DNA of 64,000 nt from an uncultured bacterium (GTDB lineage: Bacteria > Actinomycetota > Coriobacteriia > Coriobacteriales > Coriobacteriaceae), in NCBI GenBank assembly GCA_905214425.1, contig CAJMLY010000006.1, positions 1 through 64,000 on the forward strand. The letters run 5' to 3'. How positions within the stretch are numbered: position 1 is the stretch's first letter; every line of letters begins with the position of its first letter. The notes under the pieces were generated by a model, which searched no databases, was not told the DNA's origin, and saw nothing but the letters and a program-made list of their open reading frames with translations. This document shows positions 7,602 through 15,491 of the stretch, in pieces. The translations under genes and the position numbers were made by a program.

Positions 7602-10601
7602 CTATTTCTTAAGAAGGTACGAATAGTTGTCGCGCACAGCCCTGATGGTCAGGCGGACGGCCTCGGGAAGACCGGTGTTGACGGCATCGACCGAGACGGT
7701 GCGGACCGTGCCGGCGACGCGAACCTTAAAGTGGTCCTCGTCCACGGCCAGGAAGCCCTCGTTCTCGGAGTTCTCCATGTCCTCCTCGCTCCAGAACAGG
7801 GTGAGCTTGTCCTTGTAGGGACGACCCTCCTGGTAAGGGCAGAACACGGCGCAGTTGCCGCACTCGTTGCACATGCCGTCGACATGGACGACCTGATGCT
7901 TGGCCAGGCCCGGCACCTTAATTGCCACGTTGGCGCGGTTGGGGCACACGTCGCAGCAGACCTCGCACACCGAGCCGCAGCCCAGGCAGCGGGTCTTGGT
8001 GCAGTTGCGCTTGTCGCGGCACAGCGACCCCTTGCGCTCGTAGCAGGTGTCCTCGCGGCCGGCCTGAGCATTCTGGTCGGCGTACTTGTTAAAGTCCACG
8101 CCGGCGATGGCACGGGCAACCTCGGCGGCATCGGCGATGGCCTCGACCACGGTGGCAGGACCGCGACGGCAGTCGCCCGCAGCCCAGACGCCCTCGACGC
8201 CGGTGGAGGTGGCGGCAAGGCGGCCGCGACGGTCGTGCTCGACGCCCGCGGCATCGTACAGGCTGGCGTCGATGCCCTCGCCCACGGCGCAGATCACCGT
8301 GGTGGCGGGAAGCTCGACGGTCTCGCCCGTGGCGACGGGGCTGCGACGGCCGCTTGCATCCGGCTCGCCAAGCTCCATAACATCGCAGGTCAGCACGGCG
8401 CCGTTGAACGCCTTGGGCGCCAGCAACTCGCAGAACTCAACGCCGTCGGTAAGAGCAAGATCGAGCTCTTCCTCGTCAGCGGGCATCTGCTTCTTGGTGC
8501 GGCGATACACCAGGCGCACGTTCTTCACGCCAGCCAGACGCTTGGCCACGCGGGCCGCGTCCATGGCGGTGTTACCGGCGCCAATGACCACGACGTCCTC
8601 GCCCAGCTCGAGTTTCTCGCCCTTCTTGGCGGCCTCGAGGAACTCCAGCACGTCGAGCTCGGCACCCTCGCCTAGGCCCGCAGAGCCGGGCATCCAGGCA
8701 CCGGTGGCCACGGCCACGTCGGTAAAGCCCTGGGCCTTGAGCTCGTCAATGGAATCAACGCGAGCGTTGAGCTGCACCTTGGCGCCAAAGGCCAGGCAGA
8801 GCTCGGCATCGTGGGAGATATCGTCGCTCGCGATGCGGAACTCGGGAATCACGTGACGGACCACGCCACCGAGCGAATCGCGGGCCTCAAAGATGGTGAC
8901 GGGCACGCCGGCGCGCGTCAGGAAAAACGCCGTCGCCAGGCCGGCCGGGCCGCCGCCGATAACGGCAACGTTGCGCTCACCGTCGTTGGCGATGGCCTGG
9001 GCGCGCAGCTTGGGCAGCACGGCGGTCATGGCCTCACGGGCGGCCTTGAGCTTGCTGGCGCGAATCTGGGCACCCTCGGGCTCGTAGAACGCACGCTCGC
9101 AGGCACGACCGCAGGGATGCGGGCAGATGGTGCCGGTAATAAACGGCAGGGCGTTGCGCTCGATGATGATGTTGAGTGCGTCCTCGTAGCGGCCCTCGTC
9201 AACAGCCGCCAGATAGGCGGGAATATCCTGCTGGATGGGGCAGCTCGTGCGGCACGGCGTGGTAAAGCAGTCGGAAAGCGGGCTCTTGCCGGCGACCTTG
9301 CGGTCGGGCAGCGGACGCAGCGGCTTCTTGTAGAGCGGGTTGGTGAGCGAGTCAGCCTGAATCGCGGTCACAGCCTTGAGAGAGATGCCCGCGAACGGCT
9401 TGCCGTTCAGATCGCCAAATTCGCCGGCCATCTGACTAAAGCGCTCGTAGCCACCAGGCTTGAGTACGTCGGTCGCCAGGGTGACGGGCCAAATGCCGGC
9501 ATCGTACAGGGCGCGGATGTTGTAGACCGTGGCACCGCCGGAGTAACTGATGCGCAGCTTGCCATCGAACTGCTCGGTAATGCGACGGGCGGCCTCGATG
9601 GTCAGCGAGAACAGCGAACGGCCCGACATGTACATCTCGGTGGAGGGCAGCTCGTTCCTCGTCACATCGACAGGGAAGGTATTGGTGAGCTTGACGCCAA
9701 ACTCCAGGCCGCGCTCGGCGCACAGGGCAATCAGGCGCTCGAACATGGGCACGGCGTCGGCCCACTGCAGGTCCTCGCGGAAGTGCGTGTCATCGAAGAC
9801 GATGTAGTCAAAGCCCAGCTCGTTCAGACGCTGGCGGGCAAACTCATAGCCCAGCAGCGTGGGGTTGCACTTGATGTAGGTGTTGAGACCCTTCTCGGTA
9901 ATCAGATAGGTCGCGATGCGCTCGATCTCCGCCGGCGGGCAGCCATGCAGCGTGGACTCGGTAATGGAGTTGGAGACGCGCGCCGGGATGGACTCGACAA
10001 ACGCAGCATCGACATGCTCAAACTTGTCCAGGTTAGCGAGCGCCCACGTGCGGCACTCGTTCCAAACCTCGGAGCCGCTGGCGTCCTTCATGCCCTCGAT
10101 GTAGGCGTCGACCTTGGGGCTCTTGATGCCCTCGAGGTCATAACCCACCGACATGTTAAAGACAAAGCCGTCCGGGCTGCCCAGGCCGTACTCGCGAGCG
10201 ATCAGGTGGCAGGCGAACCATGCCTTCACGTACTCGGCAAAGGCCTGCGGAACCTCGAGCTCGGTCGACCACTCGCAGTTGTAGCACTCGTCCTGCGCCA
10301 CGATGCAGGGCTTGTTCACACACTTGGAGAGCTCCTCGCCGTCCATAACCTGAACGGTCTTGAGCTCAAAGAAGCGGGAACCGGCCACGTAGGATGCCAC
10401 GATGTTCTGGGCCAGCTGCGTGTTGGGGCCGGCGGCCGGGCCAAACGGAGTCTCGATGCGCTCGTCAAAAATGGGAAGCGCGCCCTCCTGGTTGGTCGTG
10501 ACCATCTTGCGCACGCCAAAGATGGCGTCCTGGGTCTTGTGCTCCTCGATGATCCAGTTCATCAGCTGCGAAAACGGGATCGGCCTCATGATGTCGCTCA
10601 T
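7602..10601 (-). CDS. ygfK: YgfK-type putative selenate reductase / Fe-S flavoprotein
   Basis: A 999-residue protein of the Se_ygfK family (E. coli YgfK is about 1030 residues). The first 420 residues form a dihydroorotate-dehydrogenase-like region. A cysteine-rich Fer4_20-like segment follows (about 445-502). Next comes a glutamate-synthase small-subunit-like FAD motif (VIGGGPAGLATAFF, about 547-560) and a second nucleotide-binding motif (VVVIGAGNTAMDAA). The C-terminus has CLGCGSVCEVCCDVCP and CNECGNCAVFCP cysteine clusters. An upstream extension of the frame to 10724 was rejected: ATG at 10601 has GAGAGGAGC just upstream and begins at the conserved MSDIMRPI. It is thought to pass electrons to a selenium-dependent hydroxylase; the true substrate is unproven. 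Confidence 0.88.
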   Translation of the reverse strand: MSDIMRPIPFSQLMNWIIEEHKTQDAIFGVRKMVTTNQEGALPIFDERIETPFGPAAGPNTQLAQNIVASYVAGSRFFELKTVQVMDGEELSKCVNKPCIVAQDECYNCEWSTELEVPQAFAEYVKAWFACHLIAREYGLGSPDGFVFNMSVGYDLEGIKSPKVDAYIEGMKDASGSEVWNECRTWALANLDKFEHVDAAFVESIPARVSNSITESTLHGCPPAEIERIATYLITEKGLNTYIKCNPTLLGYEFARQRLNELGFDYIVFDDTHFREDLQWADAVPMFERLIALCAERGLEFGVKLTNTFPVDVTRNELPSTEMYMSGRSLFSLTIEAARRITEQFDGKLRISYSGGATVYNIRALYDAGIWPVTLATDVLKPGGYERFSQMAGEFGDLNGKPFAGISLKAVTAIQADSLTNPLYKKPLRPLPDRKVAGKSPLSDCFTTPCRTSCPIQQDIPAYLAAVDEGRYEDALNIIIERNALPFITGTICPHPCGRACERAFYEPEGAQIRASKLKAAREAMTAVLPKLRAQAIANDGERNVAVIGGGPAGLATAFFLTRAGVPVTIFEARDSLGGVVRHVIPEFRIASDDISHDAELCLAFGAKVQLNARVDSIDELKAQGFTDVAVATGAWMPGSAGLGEGAELDVLEFLEAAKKGEKLELGEDVVVIGAGNTAMDAARVAKRLAGVKNVRLVYRRTKKQMPADEEELDLALTDGVEFCELLAPKAFNGAVLTCDVMELGEPDASGRRSPVATGETVELPATTVICAVGEGIDASLYDAAGVEHDRRGRLAATSTGVEGVWAAGDCRRGPATVVEAIADAAEVARAIAGVDFNKYADQNAQAGREDTCYERKGSLCRDKRNCTKTRCLGCGSVCEVCCDVCPNRANVAIKVPGLAKHQVVHVDGMCNECGNCAVFCPYQEGRPYKDKLTLFWSEEDMENSENEGFLAVDEDHFKVRVAGTVRTVSVDAVNTGLPEAVRLTIRAVRDNYSYLLKK

Positions 10602-10703
10602 AATGAGCTCCTCTCTGTAACGCCCGGCGAGACCGCGCGGCGGGCGCAAATACGGTGTAGCGCTAGCACAGCGCCGGCGACCCCGCGGAGGCCGCCTATA
10701 CGC

Positions 10704-10731
10704 GCGTCGGATGTGGCGAAACATCCGACGT
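10704..10731. other. Hairpin between ssnA and ygfK
   Basis: CGTCGGATGT (10705-10714) pairs perfectly with ACATCCGACG (10721-10730) around a 6-base loop. No U-tract follows on the minus strand, so it is more likely an mRNA stability or processing hairpin inside the operon than a full terminator. Confidence 0.5.
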
Positions 10732-10749
10732 GCGTGAATCTACTTGTAA

Positions 10750-12105
10750 TTAGTAGGCGCGATCGTTGAGCGTGCTCCAGAGCTTCTTGGACTCAGCCAT
10801 GGTCCACGCGTTGATCTTGTCCTCATCAATGCCAACGAACTCGCGATCCTTGTACAGGACGCGGCCGTTGATGATGGTAGTGCGGCAGTTTTTGCCCATC
10901 ATGCCAAAGAGCATGTGGCCGTCGATGTTCTCCTCGCTCAGCGGCGTAAAGGGCTTGTAGTCCATGACGATGACGTCGGCGGCAGCGCCGGCCTCGAGCA
11001 CACCGAGCTTGCGATCGAAGTACTTGCTCGCCATCTTGGCGTTGTTCTCGAACAGCATGGTCATGGCCTCGCACCAGCCCACGTTGGGCATGGCGGCGTT
11101 GTGGCGCTGAATGATCAGGAAGACCTTAAGGCTCTCGAGCATATCGTGGGTGTAGGCATCGGTGCCCATGCACACGGGAATGCCGCGGCGGAAGAACTCG
11201 AGCACGGGGGCGCAGCCCACGGCGTTGCCCATATTGGATTCGGGGTTGTTGACGAGCCAGGTGCCGGACTCCTTGACGATATCCATCTCGGCAGGCGTCA
11301 CGTGGATGCAGTGGCCCAGCATGGTGTCGGGACCAAGCAGGTTGTGCTGCAGCAGGCGCTCGACGGGGCTGACGCCGCCGCGGTTGAGGCGGGAATCCCA
11401 CACGTCGTTCATGCCCTCGCACACGTGGATGTGGAAACCGGTCAGGCCATTGTTGGCCTCGGCCATCTTGTCCATGGTCTCGTCCGAAAGCGTAAAGGTG
11501 GCGTGACCGCCAAACATGGCGGCGATCATGTGGTTGTCGTTATCGCGACGCTCCTTGGCGGCCCACTGGGCAAACTCGGCGTTCTCGGCAATGGCCTGGT
11601 CGCATTTTTCCTGGCCGCGGCGATCGGAGACCTCGTAGCACAGACACGAACGCATGCCCAGCTCCTGAGCGGCGTCCTTAATGGTAAAGAGGCTGCCCGG
11701 GATCTCGCAGAAGCTCGCATGGTGATCGAAGATCGTGGTGACGCCATCGCGGATGGAATCCAGAATCGTGGCATAGGCGCTTGCCTTGGTGCCGTCGAGT
11801 GTCAGGTTGTCGTCGATCTTCCACCACTGCTGCTCAAGATTCTCCAGGAAGTTGGTGGGGTTGCAGCCCTTAATGGCAAGGCCGCGGGCCAAACCCGAGT
11901 AGATGTGGGTGTGGCAGTTGATGAGTCCAGGCATGATGAGGTTGCCCTGGGCATCGACGTACTCGGCATCCGGGTACTTGGCCTTGAGCTCGCGCTCGGG
12001 GCCCACTTCGACGATCGTATCTCCGTCAATGGCGACCGCACCGTTTGGAATGAACGGGGCCTGAGCGTTGCGGGTAAAGACGGAACCGTTAGCGACCAGA
12101 AGCAT
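10750..12105 (-). CDS. ssnA: SsnA putative aminohydrolase
   Basis: A 451-residue amidohydrolase-superfamily protein of the Se_ssnA family. Metal-ligand motifs are visible: NCHTHIYSG, GFHIHVCEG, LGHCIHV and GTDAYTHD. The family is related to guanine deaminase and chlorohydrolases and travels with xdhD and ygfK in bacteria that use purines; its own substrate is not settled. The start at 12105 is preferred over the upstream ATG at 12123 because AAGGGAG lies at normal spacing before 12105, inside the alternative N-terminus. It is separated from ygfK by about 150 bp containing a hairpin. Confidence 0.88.
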   Translation of the reverse strand: MLLVANGSVFTRNAQAPFIPNGAVAIDGDTIVEVGPERELKAKYPDAEYVDAQGNLIMPGLINCHTHIYSGLARGLAIKGCNPTNFLENLEQQWWKIDDNLTLDGTKASAYATILDSIRDGVTTIFDHHASFCEIPGSLFTIKDAAQELGMRSCLCYEVSDRRGQEKCDQAIAENAEFAQWAAKERRDNDNHMIAAMFGGHATFTLSDETMDKMAEANNGLTGFHIHVCEGMNDVWDSRLNRGGVSPVERLLQHNLLGPDTMLGHCIHVTPAEMDIVKESGTWLVNNPESNMGNAVGCAPVLEFFRRGIPVCMGTDAYTHDMLESLKVFLIIQRHNAAMPNVGWCEAMTMLFENNAKMASKYFDRKLGVLEAGAAADVIVMDYKPFTPLSEENIDGHMLFGMMGKNCRTTIINGRVLYKDREFVGIDEDKINAWTMAESKKLWSTLNDRAY

Positions 12106-12252
12106 GAATGCTCCCTTCAACATCAGGGGCGGGGTTTGACACCTCTGACATGGCGGAGTGCGAAGCGCCGGCCTACACCGGAAACGGGCCCTCTCCCGTC
12201 AACGCTTCACCAAAGGGACAACCCTTTGAAGTGCGGCTTGGCGCCGCATGAC

Positions 12253-12282
12253 GTCGGCGGACGAGGCGATGCGTCCGCCGAC
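12253..12282. other. Hairpin between permease gene and ssnA
   Basis: GTCGGCGGACG (12253-12263) pairs perfectly with CGTCCGCCGAC (12272-12282) around 8 bases. It has little U-tract on the minus strand. It may be a partial terminator or processing signal reducing ssnA-ygfK-xdhD expression relative to the permease. Confidence 0.45.
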
Positions 12283-12299
12283 AAATAGCACCGAATTGG

Positions 12300-13694
12300 T
12301 TACTTCTTGCTCTCGGGCAAGACCAGATCCACGGCAGCGTCCTTGGCAGCATCGATGTGCTGAGCCACGACCGGCGTCTGCGGAAGGATCAGGTTAAGGA
12401 CAATGGCCATGATGGCGGTGGGGGTTACGGCATTGGAGCCGATGACGGTGGACACCCAGGCGGGCATACCCTCGCCGGCAAGGCAACCGCTGGCCATCCA
12501 GATACCCAGGCCAAAGACGACGGAGGTGCCGACGATAGTGGTAGTGCGCTGCGTGAGGCCCTCGCGGGTGAACATGCGCACGCCGTTCATGGTGATGGTG
12601 CCAAAGACGCCGACGGTCGCGCCGCCGATGACGGGCTGCGGGATAGCGGAAAGGACGGCAGAGAGCTGCGGGAACAGACCGGCGATGGCAAAGACGGCCG
12701 CGATGATCACAAAGACCCACTTGTTGACGACCTTGTTGGAGCAGATGATGCCCACGTTCTGGCCAAGGGCGCTGGTGGGAAGACCGCCCAGCAGGCCGCC
12801 GACCATAGAGGTGAGGCCCTGGGACACGATAGCACCGGAGAGCTCGCGCTCGGTGGGCATACGGTCGATGGAGCCCAGGCAGGCGGCGGAGACGTCACCG
12901 ATAACCTGAATAGCAACCATGGGGAACACGACAGCGAGGGTAATGCAGACCTCGGGATCAAACTCGAGCGCGTAGGGCATGAGCTTGGGAAGGGCGAAGA
13001 CCTGAGCGGTGGCGACGCTGGAGAAGTCGATCATGCCAAAGGGGATGGAGACGATCATGCCAACGATCATGCCAAAGAACACGGATCCCAGCTTGAGCGT
13101 GCCCTTGCCAAAGTTGGCGAGCGCAAAGACCACGGCGAAGGTGATAAGAGCGACGCACCAGGCCTGCGGGGTGCCCCACAGCGGCGTACCCATACCGCCG
13201 GCCATATACTTGACGGCCGTGGGATACAGCGAAACGCCGATGGAGAAGATGACCGTACCGGTCACGACGGGCGGGAACAGCCACTTGATCTTGCTGTAGG
13301 CCAGGCCAAAGAGGACCGCGACGGCGCCGCCGACGATCTCGCCACCCAGCAGCGCACCAAAGCTAAAGCCCGAGGCGCCCATGGCCTGCAGGGCCGGCAG
13401 GAACGCGAACGAAACGCCCATGACGATGGGCAGGCCGCCGCCGATGCGACGGAAGGGAGCGAAGGCCTGAAGGGCTGTGTCGATTGCCGAAAGAATGAGT
13501 GCAACCTGAATGATGTCGGTGCTCTGCTGGCTATTAAAGCCGTAGACGCCGGCCATGATGACCGCCGGGGTAATGATGCCGGCAAACGATGCCAGTACGT
13601 GCTGAAGGGCACACGGGATCATTTCCTTAACGGGCGGCATGCCTTCGCGAATGAACAGGGCTTCAGTGCCGTTCGTAACCGTCTCCTGGGTCAT
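12300..13694 (-). CDS. NCS2-family xanthine/uracil/urate permease
   Basis: A 464-residue, highly hydrophobic protein with about 12-14 membrane segments. It fits the nucleobase:cation symporter-2 family: SALGQNVGIICSNKVVN matches the family signature region, and PIVMGVSFAFLPAL and GTITMNGVRM are typical of purine members. It first encodes MTQETVTNGTEALF at 13694; an upstream extension lacks a ribosome site. As first gene of the purine locus it is the likely importer of xanthine, urate or a related purine. Which purine cannot be told from the sequence. Confidence 0.87.
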   Translation of the reverse strand: MTQETVTNGTEALFIREGMPPVKEMIPCALQHVLASFAGIITPAVIMAGVYGFNSQQSTDIIQVALILSAIDTALQAFAPFRRIGGGLPIVMGVSFAFLPALQAMGASGFSFGALLGGEIVGGAVAVLFGLAYSKIKWLFPPVVTGTVIFSIGVSLYPTAVKYMAGGMGTPLWGTPQAWCVALITFAVVFALANFGKGTLKLGSVFFGMIVGMIVSIPFGMIDFSSVATAQVFALPKLMPYALEFDPEVCITLAVVFPMVAIQVIGDVSAACLGSIDRMPTERELSGAIVSQGLTSMVGGLLGGLPTSALGQNVGIICSNKVVNKWVFVIIAAVFAIAGLFPQLSAVLSAIPQPVIGGATVGVFGTITMNGVRMFTREGLTQRTTTIVGTSVVFGLGIWMASGCLAGEGMPAWVSTVIGSNAVTPTAIMAIVLNLILPQTPVVAQHIDAAKDAAVDLVLPESKK

Positions 13695-14045
13695 TTGACC
13701 ACCAATCCTCGAAATAGTTGTTTTCGCATCTAACGCTCTATTGTGACGCAGTGCGGGGTTGAGGTTGTGCCTTCGTTGCATATCGTATTAAAGATGATTC
13801 TCATTCTCAATAATAATTTTTTGTTATCAGACTATTCTTCAGCTGAGATAACGCATTTCCGCAGGTCAGGAATGTGTCTGTTCAAAATAACATCTAACTT
13901 TTCTTTTGGTCGACCGTTTACCGCCAAATTTCTACCGTTCGTCTGTATTACGCAATGTACCTGCGGATATACGAGATGATGGGCAGCGTGTTACCATGAT
14001 AAAAAATTGTTATGAACACTTCGATAGAACCCAAAGGAGTTGCCC
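13695..14045. promoter_or_regulatory. Divergent promoter region of permease and regulator genes
   Basis: An AT-rich 351-bp gap between divergent genes. It contains the sequence TGATTCTCATTCTCA (13795-13809), which on the other strand partly matches the 7-1-7 pattern of Fur-family boxes; this is weak evidence. GTTATC and GATAAC form an 18-bp-spaced inverted repeat at about 13828-13857. It probably holds both promoters and any binding site for the divergent PAS/HTH regulator. No small gene was found. Confidence 0.5.
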
Positions 14046-14702
14046 GTGAACGAGACCGTACGTCGCTTTTTGCCGATGGTCGATTTCCTGGAGCAGGTAC
14101 TCGGTAAGAACAGCGAGATCGTCCTGCACGATTTCTCGGATCCCGACCACGCCATCGTCGATATCCGCAACGGTATCGTGAGCGGCCGCAAGGTCGGCGG
14201 TCCCGCTACCGATCTGGCACTCAAGATCATGCACGACGCCAAGTATCGCGACCTGCCGTTTATAACGGGCTACGAGGGACGCGGTGCCGGTGGCAAGACG
14301 TTGGAGTCGGCGACGTACTTTATCCGTGAGGACAACGAGATCGTCGGCATGCTTTGCGTCAACACCGATCTTTCCACGATACGCTCCATCAACGCCATGA
14401 CTCAGCAGCTCATGGCCTGCTTCGACGCTGTGCCAAGGCAGGCGGAGCCCGCGTCTATCGAGGTCGAAAGTCTTTCGGAGTCTACGCAGGAGCTCATCGA
14501 CCGCAGTATTTCCGAGTTGCTGAGCGCGCGCGGGCTGGATGTAGCGTCGCTTGGTCAGAGCGACCGCGTGGACGTCATTCGCCACCTCAACGGCAACGGG
14601 GTGTTCATGCTCAAGGGCGCCGTGGCCTGCGCCGCCACCGCGCTGGGCATCTCGGAGCCCAGCGTCTACCGCTACCTGCAAAAAGTTCGCAAGGAGGGCT
14701 AA
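14046..14702 (+). CDS. YheO-like PAS/HTH transcriptional regulator
   Basis: A 218-residue regulator. The N-terminal two thirds form a YheO-type PAS sensor (VDFLEQVLGKNSEIVLHDF at the start; EIVGMLCVNTDLS later). The C-terminus is an HTH_22-like DNA-binding domain (GAVACAATALGISEPSVYRY). GTG at 14046 is chosen because AAAGGAG (14033-14039) lies 6 bp before it; the in-frame TTG at 14040 touches the ribosome site and cannot be used. Divergent orientation to the permease-ssnA-ygfK-xdhD genes makes it the likely regulator of purine catabolism, replacing the XdhR-type or sigma-54 regulators found elsewhere. Confidence 0.85.
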   Translation: MNETVRRFLPMVDFLEQVLGKNSEIVLHDFSDPDHAIVDIRNGIVSGRKVGGPATDLALKIMHDAKYRDLPFITGYEGRGAGGKTLESATYFIREDNEIVGMLCVNTDLSTIRSINAMTQQLMACFDAVPRQAEPASIEVESLSESTQELIDRSISELLSARGLDVASLGQSDRVDVIRHLNGNGVFMLKGAVACAATALGISEPSVYRYLQKVRKEG

Positions 14703-14746
14703 CGAGCAAAATGGAGCGCGGCTCCACAAGCGATCCGTCACTTAAC

Positions 14747-14785
14747 AAAAGACCCTGCAGCTCGCACGCGCTGCAGGGTCTTTTT
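14747..14785. terminator. Bidirectional terminator between regulator and ridA
   Basis: GACCCTGCAGC (14751-14761) pairs with GCTGCAGGGTC (14770-14780), flanked by AAAA on the left and TTTTT on the right. It serves the two convergent genes. Confidence 0.85.
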
Positions 14786-14814
14786 GCATGTCATGTTTAG
14801 TTGTTGCCAACGCC

Positions 14815-15192
14815 TTAGAGAGCGGCGACGACCTCGATCTCGACCAGACCGCCAGCCGGAAGGGCGGCAACCTGGAAAGCGCTGCGCGCGGGGAACGGGG
14901 CCTCGAACTTGCAGGCGTAGATCTCGTTCACGGCGGCGAAGTCGGCGATGTCGGCCAGGTAGACCGTGGTCTTGACGACATCGGCAAAGGTGGCGCCGGC
15001 AGCGGTCAGCAGGGCCTCGACGTTGGCGAGGGACTGCTTGGCCTGGGCCTCGACGCCCTCGGGCATCTTGCCAGTTGCGGGATCGATGCCCAGCTGGCCG
15101 GACAGGAACACCATGTTGCCGGCCTGGATACCGGGGGAATACGGGCCGATGGCGGCCGGTGCGTTATCGGAAGACACGACGGTCTTGCTCAT
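14815..15192 (-). CDS. ridA: RidA family reactive imine/enamine deaminase
   Basis: A 125-residue YjgF/YER057c/UK114 protein. It shows IGPYSPGIQAGNMVFLSGQ at the N-terminus, the conserved arginine in FPARSAFQVAALP and a C-terminal EIEVVA strand. RidA hydrolyses reactive imine and enamine intermediates released by PLP enzymes such as dehydratases and ammonia-lyases. AAGGAG sits 7 bp before the ATG at 15192; a longer frame upstream has no such support. It lies convergent to the purine regulator, so a role in the same pathway is possible but unproven. Confidence 0.9.
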   Translation of the reverse strand: MSKTVVSSDNAPAAIGPYSPGIQAGNMVFLSGQLGIDPATGKMPEGVEAQAKQSLANVEALLTAAGATFADVVKTTVYLADIADFAAVNEIYACKFEAPFPARSAFQVAALPAGGLVEIEVVAAL

Positions 15193-15491
15193 GTTTTTCT
15201 CCTTACGATCAGATAGAGAGCGTGAGCGCGGCGTTCGCACCGGGAGGCACAATTCGGTCTGAACACCGCGCTTGATTGGGATAGTACTCAAGGTTTCTGT
15301 TTGATGCAAGAATATTATCAGCTTGCGAGAATATTTTATCGCCCAACGGTTTCCCCGAACCGCTGAACGGTTCTTCACGGGGTCAGCCAGCCCAAGCTGC
15401 TGAAGACTTTATCCCGCTTGGAGCACGGGCATCGCCTGCCGCAACGGCACCACTATACTTTTGAATATCTGAGCATTTTGAAAGGCAGGAT

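Noticed and set aside
4201..7626. An 1141-codon open frame opposite xdhD and the ferredoxin gene
   Set aside because: Same antisense effect; its translation is low-complexity and the minus-strand genes are unambiguous.
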